Shown: positions 33,035 to 42,852 of the stretch, piece after piece | How the letters are laid out: each line of letters opens with the position of its first letter | Numbering within the stretch: the first letter of the stretch is position 1 | NCBI RefSeq assembly: GCF_013177695.1 | Contig: NZ_WOEY01000152.1 | Coordinates: 1-64,000 of the forward strand | Origin: Paraburkholderia solitsugae | GTDB lineage: Bacteria; Pseudomonadota; Gammaproteobacteria; Burkholderiales; Burkholderiaceae | Direction: 5' to 3' | DNA length: 64,000 bases | Position numbers and translations under genes: made by a program | Notes under the pieces: generated by a model | Told to the model about the DNA's origin: nothing | Seen by the model: the letters and a program-made list of their open reading frames with translations, nothing else | The model's database searches: none

Positions 33035-34654
33035 ATGATGAGAATCGACATGCAAGCAAATCCTGTCACGGAGCGAATCAGTGCAGTCGCCGCCAGGCGC
33101 ATGCAGCGCGGCCGTGAAATCGTTGCCGAGCTGAAGACGTTGGCCGGTCGTACCTATACGGGCCTGCTGCGCGAACGCGCGCAGCAGCGACTGGCGCAGC
33201 GGGCGCTGGTGTACAGGGGGCGCACGATGACGTATGCCGAACTGCTGGACGCCGTCGATGGTGCTCGCCAGGTTCTGCGTGAGCGCGGCGTGGGTGAGCA
33301 GCAGGTGGTGGCCCTGCTGATGAACAACAGCGACCACTATATGGTCTGGTATCTGGCGGCGCTCGGGCTCGGGGCGGTGGCCGTGCCGCTGAACAACCGC
33401 CTGGTGGCGGGCGAGCTCGCATTCATTCTCGAGCACTCGCAAAGCGTCCTGACGATTACCGAGCCGGCATTTGCCACGGTGCTTGGCCAAGTTCGCGAGG
33501 CGCATGGTCTCGCGGTGCCGGATCTCGTGGTGGACGTCGAGACACCGGTGACGTTGGCGGGTGCGCGCAGGTATCAAGAGGAGCCGGACGTCGGTGCGAG
33601 CGCGCCGGCGGCCTTTTATTACACATCGGGAACCACGGGCAAGCCCAAGGGTGTGGTACATACGCATGCCTCGCTGATGGCCGACGCGATGCAATCGCCT
33701 GGCGCATGGGAATACGACCACGACCGCGCACGTCTGCTGGCCGTGACCCCGCTGTTCCATATCGCGGCACATACCTGCTTCTTCCCGGTGCTGTTCGTGG
33801 GCGGGACGCTCTACATCGATAACTACGGCACCGAACGTGCCATCGATCTGATTCGCCGCGAAAGCATCACGGCACTGTTCGCCGTGCCCTCGATCCTGAT
33901 GCTGATGGTCGACAAGGCGCGTGTGCTCGGCGTCATCCTCGACAGCGTGCGGACCCTCGATTTCGGTGCCGCCCCGATGACGATCGCGAGGCTCGGCGAA
34001 GTCCAGGCGCTGTTTCCGAATGCCGCGCTCGTGCATGGCATGGGCCAGACCGAGTCGGGCGGCACGCTCGTGACGCTGCCGGGCGACGTGGCGATGGAAC
34101 GTGCCGGTTCGGTTGGCCTGCCGATGGCGGGTGTCGAAGTGGCGATCTTCGATGGCGACGATCGCGAAGTGCCTCGCGGCCAGGTTGGCGAACTCGTGGC
34201 GCGTGGGCCGAACGTGATGCTCGGCTATCTGCGCGACGAGGCGGCTACCGCGGCCACCCTGCGCAACGGCTGGTTGCATACGGGCGACCTCGGCTACCAG
34301 AGCGAGGAGGGGCTGATCACGCTGGTCGATCGCAAGAAGGACATGATTATCCGCGGCGGCGAAAACATCTATTCGTGCGAGGTTGAGCAGGTGCTGCTCA
34401 AGCATCCGCTGGTCAAGGCCGCTGCTGTCGTCGGGCAACTCGACGCGCTATTCGGCGAACAGGTGTGCGCGTTTGTCTCCACGGATCCGGAACTGAGACC
34501 GCCCAGCGTGGATGAGCTGCTCGCGCACTGTCGCGGCAGGCTCGCCGATTACAAGGTGCCCGTGACGTTCCGCTTCATCGAGGAAATGCCGCTGACCTCG
34601 ACCGGAAAGATCATGAAGGGCGAATTGCGTGCCATGTTGACTGCAACGGAGTAA
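33035..34654 (+). CDS. AMP-forming acyl-CoA ligase
   Basis: 539 residues of the ANL superfamily. P-loop AFYYTSGTTGKPKGVVHTH, A5-like LVHGMGQTESGG, hinge region GWLHTGDLGYQSEEGL and VDRKKDMIIRGGENIYSCE, and the C-terminal Lys in LTSTGKIMKGEL. It activates a carboxylic acid with ATP and CoA. With the neighbouring hydratase it suggests CoA-linked degradation of an acid intermediate or side chain. An ATG at 33050 is an alternative start. Ends 4 bp before the monooxygenase. Confidence 0.88.
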   Translation: MMRIDMQANPVTERISAVAARRMQRGREIVAELKTLAGRTYTGLLRERAQQRLAQRALVYRGRTMTYAELLDAVDGARQVLRERGVGEQQVVALLMNNSDHYMVWYLAALGLGAVAVPLNNRLVAGELAFILEHSQSVLTITEPAFATVLGQVREAHGLAVPDLVVDVETPVTLAGARRYQEEPDVGASAPAAFYYTSGTTGKPKGVVHTHASLMADAMQSPGAWEYDHDRARLLAVTPLFHIAAHTCFFPVLFVGGTLYIDNYGTERAIDLIRRESITALFAVPSILMLMVDKARVLGVILDSVRTLDFGAAPMTIARLGEVQALFPNAALVHGMGQTESGGTLVTLPGDVAMERAGSVGLPMAGVEVAIFDGDDREVPRGQVGELVARGPNVMLGYLRDEAATAATLRNGWLHTGDLGYQSEEGLITLVDRKKDMIIRGGENIYSCEVEQVLLKHPLVKAAAVVGQLDALFGEQVCAFVSTDPELRPPSVDELLAHCRGRLADYKVPVTFRFIEEMPLTSTGKIMKGELRAMLTATE

Positions 34655-34658
34655 CACG

Positions 34659-36302
34659 ATGCTCAAACAAGTGACTCAACCCGATTTCGATGCGATCGTG
34701 ATCGGTGCCGGTATCACCGGTATGTACCAGACCTATCTGCTGGACAAGATGGGCCTGAAGGTACGCGGTTACGAGGCTGGTACCGATGTGGGTGGCACCT
34801 GGTACTGGAACCGCTATCCGGGCTGCCGTCTGGATACCGAAAGCTATGCCTATGGCTATTTCGCGCTGAACGGCATTATCCCGGAGTGGCAGTGGAGCGA
34901 ACGCTTTGCCGGTCAGCCCGAGTTGCTTCGTTATGCGCAATATGCGGCCGACAGGATGGACGTGCGCCGCCACTACGAATTCGAGGTCCGCGTGACCAGC
35001 GCGCACTACGACGAGGCGCAAAATTGCTGGCGACTGACACTGCAGGATGGCCGAACCGCAAGCTGCCGTTTCCTGCTGTCCGCGGTCGGGCCGCTGTCGG
35101 CGACGCGCATGCCGTCGATTCCCGGCATCGAATCCTTCGAAGGGCAGTCGTTTCATTCCTCGCGCTGGCCGGGTGACGACCATTCTGCTCGCCATACCGA
35201 TTTCACGGGCAAGCGCGTAGGCGTGATCGGTACTGGCGCCACGGGCGTGCAGATCATTCCCGTGGTCGCGAAGACGGCGCAGCAGCTCTATGTATTCCAG
35301 CGTACCCCCAACTGGTGCGCGCCACTCGGCAACCATCCGCTCGATCCCGGGCTGATCGACAGGCTGCGCGGCGATCCGCACGATTTTCTTGCGTTCATCA
35401 AGACGACCGACACCGCGTTTCCGTATCAGCGTCACCCGAAGAAGGCCATCGAGTCGACGCCGGAGGAGCGCCTGGCGCTGTTTGAATCGCTTTACGACAT
35501 GCCGGGCTATGGCATCTGGCTGTCTGGTTATCGGGATCTGCTGACCAACAAGGTGTCGAACCAGTATCTCGCCGACTTCATCGCGGACAAGATCCGCTCG
35601 CGTGTCAAGGACCCGGTCCTCGCCGAGAAGCTGATTCCGAAGAACCACGCGTTCGGCACGCGCCGCGTGCCGCTGGAGACCCGGTATTACGAGGTCTACA
35701 ACGAGAGCAACGTCGAGCTCGTGGACATCGGCGAATCGCCGATCGAGCGTATTACGCCCAGGGGCGTAATGGTCGGCGGCCGGGATATCGAGCTCGACGT
35801 ACTGATCTTTGCCACCGGTTTCGATGGCGTGACCGGCGCGCTCGACCGAATCGATATCCGTGGCAAGGACGGCAAACGTCTGAAGGACGTGTGGGCTGAC
35901 GGTCCGCAAACCTATCTCGGATTGCAGATTGCAGGGTTCCCGAATTTCTTCACGCTGGTGGGCGCACATAACGGCGCATCGTTCTGCAATATCGGGGTGT
36001 GCGGCGCGCTCCAGGTCGAATGGGTGGGCCGGATGATCGACCATATGCGCCGGAACAGCCTGGAATACGCCGAGGCGAATCCCGACTACCAGGCGTCGTG
36101 GACCGAGCAGGTCTACCAGGTCTATGCGAAGACGCTGCTCGCGGACAGCGACGCCTGGTGGGCCAGGGTGACGCAGAACCCGGACGGCACGGTGACAAGG
36201 CGCGCCCTGATCTATGTCGGCAGCGCGCCGGATTACCGGGCGCAGTGCGAAAAGGCTGCCGAGAACGGTTACGAGGGATTCGTCCTGCAGGCACTGGGGT
36301 AA
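34659..36302 (+). CDS. Baeyer-Villiger-type flavin monooxygenase (cyclohexanone monooxygenase-like)
   Basis: 547 residues with two Rossmann motifs (IGAGITGMY at 15-23, VIGTGATGVQIIP near 189) and the Type I BVMO fingerprint FxGxxxHxxxWP as FEGQSFHSSRWP (160-171). GGTWYWNRYPGCRLDTE is also diagnostic. FAD- and NADPH-dependent; turns a ketone into an ester or lactone. Its presence with a carboxylesterase-type hydrolase suggests the substrate or an intermediate is a ketone. Ribosome binding site GGAG before the ATG. Confidence 0.9.
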   Translation: MLKQVTQPDFDAIVIGAGITGMYQTYLLDKMGLKVRGYEAGTDVGGTWYWNRYPGCRLDTESYAYGYFALNGIIPEWQWSERFAGQPELLRYAQYAADRMDVRRHYEFEVRVTSAHYDEAQNCWRLTLQDGRTASCRFLLSAVGPLSATRMPSIPGIESFEGQSFHSSRWPGDDHSARHTDFTGKRVGVIGTGATGVQIIPVVAKTAQQLYVFQRTPNWCAPLGNHPLDPGLIDRLRGDPHDFLAFIKTTDTAFPYQRHPKKAIESTPEERLALFESLYDMPGYGIWLSGYRDLLTNKVSNQYLADFIADKIRSRVKDPVLAEKLIPKNHAFGTRRVPLETRYYEVYNESNVELVDIGESPIERITPRGVMVGGRDIELDVLIFATGFDGVTGALDRIDIRGKDGKRLKDVWADGPQTYLGLQIAGFPNFFTLVGAHNGASFCNIGVCGALQVEWVGRMIDHMRRNSLEYAEANPDYQASWTEQVYQVYAKTLLADSDAWWARVTQNPDGTVTRRALIYVGSAPDYRAQCEKAAENGYEGFVLQALG

Positions 36303-36422
36303 TCCCGGAATGGCGGATGGCACGTGGTCGCTATTAGGATCAAATACGGGATATTTCATCCTTCTGGCGGCCAGCCCTGATCGGGCAAGGTTGCTGGGCG
36401 CTATCTGGACAAAGGAATTGAA

Positions 36423-37394
36423 ATGCGGTCGAAACTAGCGCGCTATATGACGAATCTGGGGCATTTCGCCACGGTGGTGGAGTACGGGAATATCAGCGCC
36501 GCATCCTCTGTCCTCGGCATCACGCAACCGGCGCTGACACGCAGCATCATGCGTCTGGAGGACGTGCTGGGAACCCAGGTGCTGCATCGTTCAGCGCGTG
36601 GCGTGAGTCCGACCGAGTGCGGCAAGGCCCTCATGGACCATATCCAGGCCGCCGAATCCGAGCTGAACAAGGCTCTGGCCATGGTGCAGGCGATTCGGGG
36701 TGTCAATGATGGCCGCATCAATTGTGGGGCGGGATCGGTGTCGATGAATCATATCCTGCCGACCGCGGTGAGCCGCGCGAAACGCAAGCTCGGCAAGATC
36801 CAGATCAATCTGATTGAAGGGCGTACGCACGAACTGCTGTACAAGCTGAAGAATTGCGAGCTCGACATGGTGCTCGGCATCGAGCAGACGGACAGCCAGT
36901 TCGCCGATCTGCGCAGTGAGTGTCTGATCGAGGAACAGTTTCATTTCTGTGTACGCGCCGGGCATCCGCTCACGCGGCAGCCGGAACTGAGTCTCGGGGA
37001 TCTCATGAGCCGCGAACAGCTGGTGATGCCGGTGCTGACCTCTAGCCCGGTCGAACGGGCGCTGAATCTCGAGCTGAGCCGCCATAGTTGCGAACTGGGC
37101 GAGCATCGCGTCGAAACACTGTCGCACGCCGTCATGCGCCATCTGGTCTATCAGGATGACTATGTCGCCTTCTGTTCGTCGATCTGGTTCCGCGACGATA
37201 TCCGTTCGGGCGCACTCAAGGTGCTGAAGGGAAACTGGCATGTGCCGCAGTTCGCCACCTTGCTGTTCCGTCGCAGCGGTGATGTGACGACGCCCTGGCT
37301 GTCGTATTTCGTGAACGAAATCAAGAACGCCGCAGCTGAACTCCGGAGTGGCGCCGAGAATCCCACGGACAGGACACAGACCGTAGCATCCTGA
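36423..37394 (+). CDS. LysR-family transcriptional regulator
   Basis: 323 residues: winged HTH near the N terminus (NISAASSVLGITQPALTRSI, then MRLEDVLGTQVLHRSARG) and a periplasmic-binding-type effector domain (from about residue 100). AAAGGA precedes the ATG. It is encoded on the same strand at the end of the catabolic genes, before the acyl-CoA dehydrogenase. It probably senses a pathway intermediate and controls the cluster. Two palindromes (24292-24311, 37443-37462) are candidate operators. Confidence 0.88.
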   Translation: MRSKLARYMTNLGHFATVVEYGNISAASSVLGITQPALTRSIMRLEDVLGTQVLHRSARGVSPTECGKALMDHIQAAESELNKALAMVQAIRGVNDGRINCGAGSVSMNHILPTAVSRAKRKLGKIQINLIEGRTHELLYKLKNCELDMVLGIEQTDSQFADLRSECLIEEQFHFCVRAGHPLTRQPELSLGDLMSREQLVMPVLTSSPVERALNLELSRHSCELGEHRVETLSHAVMRHLVYQDDYVAFCSSIWFRDDIRSGALKVLKGNWHVPQFATLLFRRSGDVTTPWLSYFVNEIKNAAAELRSGAENPTDRTQTVAS

Positions 37395-37442
37395 CGCTTA
37401 CCTGATGGGTACGTGCATGAACGCGCCAAAACCATTTAAGTT

Positions 37443-37462
37443 GGATAACTATGTAGTTATCC
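37443..37462 (+). promoter_or_regulatory. Perfect 8-bp inverted repeat, candidate operator
   Basis: GGATAACT-ATGT-AGTTATCC lies between the LysR gene and the acyl-CoA dehydrogenase start. Symmetry and location fit a regulator site; which regulator binds is unknown. Confidence 0.5.
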
Positions 37463-37676
37463 GCGATGTGGTTGTACATGAGCCCGTGCTCGATGACGGG
37501 GGAGCATTTCCGGCGATGCCGGAGATGCAGGTTGGCCCGTTGAATCTCTGGTCATGTGCCGGGGCCGGGGAGGGTGGACGCGTGCCGGGATGGTGCGTAC
37601 TCCTGGTGGGCCGTCGCCGCTTGAGCCGGCGTCATTGAATCTGTTTTTTTAACCATTTCCAACGAGAGAGAGCTTC

Positions 37677-38393
37677 ATGACTAGCAGCCGCGCGTCCTTC
37701 GTTTGGGACGATCCCTTTCTGCTCCACAGGCAACTGAACGAGGACGAACGCCAGATTCGCGACGCCGCGCGCGACTGCCAGGACAAGCTGGCGCCGCGTG
37801 TCCTGCTGGCGTTCCGTCATGAATAGACCGATCCTGCAATCTTCCGCGAGATGGGCGAACTGGGCCTGCTCGGCGCGACGATTCCTGAGTCCTATGGCGG
37901 TGCTGGCCTCAACTACGTGAGCTACGCCCTGATCGCGCGCGAGGTAGAGGCGGTCGATTCGGGCTACCGTTCGATGATGGGCGTGCAAAGTTCGCTCGTG
38001 ATGGTGCCGATCAACGAGTTCGGCAACGAGGCGACCCGGCAGAAGTATCTGCCGAAGCTCGCGACGGGCGAGTACATCGGCTGCTTCGGACTGACCGGGC
38101 CGAATCACGGCTCCGATCCGGGCAGCATGGTGACGCGTGCGCGCAAGGTCGAAGGCAGTTATCGGCTCAGTGGCGCAAAGATGTGGATTACCAACAGTCC
38201 GGTCGCTGATGTGTTCGTCGTATGGGCCAGGGACGATGCCGACGAAATCCGCGGTTTCGTGCTCGAGAAGGAGTGGAAGGGCCTGTCGGCAACGGCGATT
38301 CACGGCAAGGTCGGGCTGCGCGCGTGCATTACCGGCGAAATCGTGATGGACGAGGTCTTCTGTCTCACGGAAAACGCGTTCCCGGATGTCAAA
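37677..38393 (+). pseudogene. gcdH: Glutaryl-CoA dehydrogenase-like acyl-CoA dehydrogenase, broken twice
   Basis: MTSSRASFVWDDPFLLHRQL begins the frame after a GAGAGAG ribosome binding site. An in-frame TAG at 37824-37826 follows LLAFRHE, and the frame then continues with good homology: MGELGLLGATIPESYGGAG, CFGLTGPNHGSDPGSMVTRA, AKMWITNSPVADVFVVWAR. At about 38393 it leaves the family (KRSSWEKFASN) and ends, so the C-terminal half with the catalytic Glu is lost. The sequence resembles GcdH, which oxidises glutaryl-CoA. Confidence 0.8.
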
Positions 38394-38446
38394 CGAAGTA
38401 GTTGGGAAAAATTTGCTAGCAACGTTGCAACCTCAGCGCGGGACTG

Positions 38447-39538
38447 TTACTGACTAGGCCAGTAAATAGTGCGTATCTTTGATGAAGCGGCGTAGCGAAC
38501 ATGCTTTTCCTGAAACAGGTTCCGAATCACACGAGGCTGCTTCTGCCGGCGATGTAGATGGCGGCGAACGCTGTCGATCATCTCAGCCTTGTTGGCAGAT
38601 CGGCTCTTTCCGATGGCGTTTGTTTTCACGTCCTGGTTGAGCAATTCGTCGGGGTTCAATTCGGGACAGTACCCCGGCAGTCGGATCAGACGCAGGCGCG
38701 TAGCGTTTTCGGCGACGAACTTCTTCGCCGCAGCGGACCGATGCACGGGATGACCATCGACGATCAGGTAGATTTTTCGTGTGGCCTGCTTGAGCATGCG
38801 CTTCATGAATTCGATGAACACCGCGTTCTGAAACTTTCCCTCGAAGACAATGAAGGCCAGCGCCCCGCGATTGGTGATCGCCGAGATCATGTTGCAGCCA
38901 AAACGTTTTCCGGTGGCGCGCACCAGCGGCGTTTGTCCCACCGGGGCAAAGCTCTTTCCGCTTACATGGTCGCTGCGCAGCCCCATCTCGTCGCCCCAAT
39001 AGATCGTTGCCTTATCCCGCTTCCTTGACGAGCTTCGGATAGTCCTCGCTCAGCCAGCGAGCAATGGCCTCGTCGTTTCTTTCGTAGGCGCGCCGCGCCG
39101 GCTTCTGGGCACTCATGCCCCACGCCTTGTGATAACGCCCGGCCGTCGTCGGCGAAACCGTGACCCCGTACTCCCGCTCAATCAGACTCGCCACGGACTT
39201 CCGCGTCCAGAGTTAGAACGGCATCGCCAACTGGTCAGGCATCTTGCTGACGATCAACGCACGAATCCGCGCTGCTTGCCTGGCGTTCAATCGCCCGCCT
39301 CCAGAACGTCGGCCCCGTTTGCCAGGTTTCAGCGCGCGCAATCCGCCTTCTCTGGAAAGCCTCATCCATTTGCTTACCGCACGCAGACTTACGCCAAAGG
39401 TCGACGCCGCCGTGGTCTGCGTCATTCCGCCACGCACCGCTTTCACCACCAGCTTTCTCAGGTGGGCTTGCGTGGCTCCATCCAACTTCCTGGCATCAGT
39501 TTTCGTACTCGTGCCCGTTTAACGCACTACGCACTATT
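38447..39538 (-). mobile_element. IS630-family insertion sequence with broken transposase
   Basis: About 1.1 kb. Ends share AAATAGTGCGTA in inverted orientation (38465 region and 39525 region). The transposase is split in three frames on the minus strand: an HTH part (39213-39485, TASTFGVSLRAVSKWMRLS), a middle (39012-39194, SLIEREYGVTVSPTTAGRYH) and the catalytic part (38447-38986) with KIYLIVDGHPVHRSAAAKK and PGYCPELNPDELLNQDVK. An in-frame stop and a frameshift make it inactive. Confidence 0.75.
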
Positions 39539-39670
39539 TGGTGCACAGGTCAGTATGAGTAAGTCTGTGCGACGACCATCCGCCGGGAATTTCCGCTTCC
39601 GGCAAACTTGAACGCGAACGCCAACCCCGAAGCCGCAGTCCGGCATGTTCCAAAGAAGACACTCGGCGGA

Positions 39671-40831
39671 CTACGTGTCGATTGCCACCGAGAAGCCCGT
39701 TGTCTTAGGGAGCTTGAATGACGAAACTGCAATTTTCAGTTTGGCAGCGTGTTCCTCGAGCGACTGGGCCGCCGCTGCCGCCTCCTCGACCAGCGTCGCA
39801 TTCTGCTGAGTCACCTGGTCCATCTGATTGACGGCCTGGTTGACTTGTTCTATGCCACGACTCTGCTCTTCCGACGCACCAGCGATTTCACCGACCATTT
39901 CGGAAACACGCTTGATAGCACTTCTAATCTCGCCCATCGCCGTGCTCACGTCTACGGCGTGTTGCGAGCCATCCTGAATTGTGGCTACAGATGAGGCAAT
40001 CAAGTCCTTGATTTCCTTTGCCGCAGACGCAGATCGCTGAGCCAGACTACGAACCTCACTGGCCACAACCGCAAAGCCTCTTCCTTGTTCGCCAGCCCGT
40101 GCCGCTTCCACAGCGGCATTGAGCGCGAGAATATTTGTCTGGAACGCAATCCCTTCGATCACGCCCGTGATTTCGGAGATCTTGTTCGAGCTACTGTTGA
40201 TTCTCTCAATCGTGGCAACCATAGCTTGAACGACATCGCTGCCTGTGTCAGCGATTTCAGTGGCATTCGTGGCGAGTGCATTTGCCTGACGCGCATTGTC
40301 AGCGTTCTGCTTTACCGTTTCGGTCAGTTGCGTCATGCTGGATGCGGTCTCCTCCAGCGACGCAGCTTGTTCTTCTGTGCGTGCAGAAAGGTCAAGGTTT
40401 CCGGCAGCGAACTCGCGCGTAGAGGTAGCAACCGAATCAGTCGATAAACGCACGGCAGACACGGTTTCGGCTACGCGACGCATCAGCTTGTCGAACGCGA
40501 CGGCTGCGCGACCGAACTCGTCCATGCGCGGACTCGAAGACCGCTTTGACAAGTCAAGGGTCGTCCCAATCTCCTCAAATTTCCTACCCATGCGGTTCAG
40601 CCCACCGCATACGACACGGTGCAGATGGACGCCACAGTAGATTGCGACGGCACATCCTATTGACGCCACCGCAATCAGACTCGTCAGCAACGAGCTGTAT
40701 GACGAAGCGGCGTTCGCGTCGAGGCCCCATAGTCCGACCATGCCCACCAGTCCGAGGACGAACATCAGTGTTGCCCAGGTGCCGAACGCGAGCATGAACT
40801 TGAGTCTGATCGTGAAGACAAATTTCTGCAC
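39671..40831 (-). CDS. Methyl-accepting chemotaxis protein with minimal sensory domain
   Basis: 386 residues. Two membrane segments near the N terminus (WATLMFVLGLVGMVGLWGL and LTSLIAVASIGCAVAIYCGV) are separated by only about a dozen residues, so the usual 130-150-residue periplasmic ligand domain is absent. A HAMP-like linker follows, then the signalling hairpin with its tip GIAFQTNILALNAAVEAARA, GEQGRGFAVVASEVRSLAQR. The C-terminal part is normal for Tsr/Tar class. It may sense through the membrane or energy state, or be a trimmed receptor. Confidence 0.85.
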   Translation of the reverse strand: MQKFVFTIRLKFMLAFGTWATLMFVLGLVGMVGLWGLDANAASSYSSLLTSLIAVASIGCAVAIYCGVHLHRVVCGGLNRMGRKFEEIGTTLDLSKRSSSPRMDEFGRAAVAFDKLMRRVAETVSAVRLSTDSVATSTREFAAGNLDLSARTEEQAASLEETASSMTQLTETVKQNADNARQANALATNATEIADTGSDVVQAMVATIERINSSSNKISEITGVIEGIAFQTNILALNAAVEAARAGEQGRGFAVVASEVRSLAQRSASAAKEIKDLIASSVATIQDGSQHAVDVSTAMGEIRSAIKRVSEMVGEIAGASEEQSRGIEQVNQAVNQMDQVTQQNATLVEEAAAAAQSLEEHAAKLKIAVSSFKLPKTTGFSVAIDT

Positions 40832-41280
40832 TTCGTTTCCTTCGTGATTGACGACGCGACTGCGTCATGAAGAGATGACCAGGCATAGAGTGCGACACGG
40901 CGAGACTTGTTTCGAAGTGCTATTCCTGGAGCCAGTTGTACCGGAATGCGGGCATTGAACTTACCAGAATTCATATCAGCATGTGCAGGCACTGACATGT
41001 CGATACTCACCGTAGGCGTTAGCCTGGCGCCTTGATTACGACTGACGTTAAGGTTTCTGCATGCACGTTTACCCCAGGCCGCGAGGGCGTTTTGGGTCAG
41101 GATACCGTGCAAGTCAATAAGTTAGGCGATACCGGTACTGGATCACCAGCACCCCATACCCTGACGGTATGAAAGCAGACCCAATCAGCATTGGCGGAAT
41201 AAAGCGGCTTCTCATACTCCCGGTCACTTGCTGATCGACATAAAACAAAAGCGACGCCGTCGCGCACGCACGGAGACATC
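40832..41280. other. Intergenic region between chemoreceptor and transporter remnant
   Basis: About 450 bp without a supported gene. Divergent promoters are expected; none identified with confidence. Confidence 0.35.
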
Positions 41281-41661
41281 TTGAACAAGCATCTCGACAT
41301 CGCATCGCTCATTGATCGCGAGCCGCTTCGGCTCTATCAGTGGGGCATCTTCCTTCTTTGCTTTTTAACCGCGGTGTTCGACGGTTTCGACACACAGGCC
41401 ATCGCTTTTACTGGCCCGGCGATTGTCGCGACGTTCGGCTTGCGTCCGGGAGATCTTGCGCCCATCCTGATCGCCGGGACGCTCGGCATGACGATCGGCG
41501 CGATGACGTTGGGTCTGATCGGCGACAGGGTCGGCCGCCGTCCGGCGCTGCTCGGTGGCGTCGCTGTGTTCAGCGTTGCGTCGCTGCTTACGGCCTGCGC
41601 GAGTAGCACCGCGCAGATTCTGGCTTTGCGATTCATCGCCGGGCTCGGCATGGGCGGCTGA
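41281..41661 (+). pseudogene. AAHS-family transporter, N-terminal fragment
   Basis: 126 residues covering TM1-TM4: VFDGFDTQAIAFTGPAIVA (DGFD variant of the AAHS motif), GLIGDRVGRRPALLGG loop and LALRFIAGLGMGG, where it stops. The frame joins the 3' end of the Tn7-like tnsB on the opposite strand, so two truncated genes meet here. TTG start with GGAG upstream. Confidence 0.75.
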
Positions 41662-42852
41662 GACCCGGTGTAGCCAGGCAATCGCGACGAGAGGCGACTG
41701 GCGATGGTGCCGAAGAATCGCTCGATATAAGGTCGTTCATCGGGACTGTATCTGGGTCCGGCGTCAACCAGGCAACCAACGAACTCGCATAGTGCCGTCA
41801 CAGTGTCATTCGCGAGATTTGCCTTTGCGTTGTCGAGCTTGATCCATTCCCAGGTGGCATACGCCAGTTCGGGCAGACGTTCCGACGGGAACCCGTCCTG
41901 TGCTCCACGGGCAAGGCCACCGATCGTGAACGCTTGGGCGTGGTGAGGTTCGAGCGCATTCTCGATTGTCTTGATGACGTCGTAGCGGCTGTATTCTTTG
42001 GGTCAACGCAATGTGGTAACCGAGCACGGCGCGAGTACACACATCTATGATCGCCAGGAGCTAAACCCTTTCCATCTCAAATTCGTGGGCAAAGCCGAGC
42101 GCATCGTGCACGACAACCTTGAGCCGGATGTCGAGCCGGTGCCCGTCGAATTCAACGACCTGGTATGGACGCGTCGCTGCGGATGCACGTACAGCGTCGA
42201 GGCCAGGCAACCCCTTGAGGTGCGACGCTCCGGCGGAGCGGGCCGCTGTGGCAAACGTGCGCAACATCTCCACTTTCAAGCGTCGCGACAACGAACGGAT
42301 CGCACGGTCGGCTGTGTTAAACGGATAGTCGCCTGCCGTCAGCCCTACCGAGCGACATTGGCTCAGAAAATCACCGTGTAGCGATTTCAGACCACGTACG
42401 CGGGTTTTTAAATGACCGTCGGTATGTATCTGCTCAAGATGTACCCTGCGACGTTTGACTTGGAGAAGCAGCCATCCTGCAAGCGCCGGATAGCGCTCGA
42501 AAAGTTGCGTCAATGCGCCAGCGGCGCCTCTACTGCCATCATGACCGTTCACTTGGACGTCGCGCACGCGTTCATATTCCGCGATTCTCATGTAGCGAAC
42601 GACGGCCCGGAACCCGAAAGGTCGTCCGTCAGGATGTTGTGCCTGCGCACGTTCGAGCCAGCGGTACAACTGACGGCGATTGACACCGGTGGACTTCTCG
42701 ATTTCCTTGATCGATTCTCCCGCGATAAAGCGCAATATGGCCTGCTGGCGCATCTCGAACCTGTTCCGCGTCGACTGATCAAACCCGGTATAGGCGACCG
42801 TAGGCCACGCGCTCGCATCGATCATCTGCAGATCTGGTCTGCGGCGATTCAT
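41661..42852 (-). pseudogene. TnsB-like DDE transposase, broken
   Basis: Starts MNRRRPDLQMIDASAWPTV after GGAGGAAACGTT, overlapping the tnsA stop (ATGA). HTH: FIAGESIKEIEKSTGVNRRQ. An in-frame TAG follows MERV (42061-42063), and a frameshift comes near 41985. Beyond them the catalytic core is still readable: IIDVCTRAVLGYHIAL (first Asp), WIKLDNAKANLANDT (second Asp) and DERPYIERFFGTIASRLSSR (Glu). The C-terminal domain is cut off at about 41661. Confidence 0.75.

Noticed and set aside
32054..34438. 794-codon open frame on the minus strand
   Set aside because: Antisense to the FAH, hydratase and ligase genes; His/Arg/Gln-rich composition typical of the antisense of GC-rich coding DNA, no family features.
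34611..36359. 582-codon open frame on the minus strand
   Set aside because: Antisense shadow of the Baeyer-Villiger monooxygenase; no domain signature.
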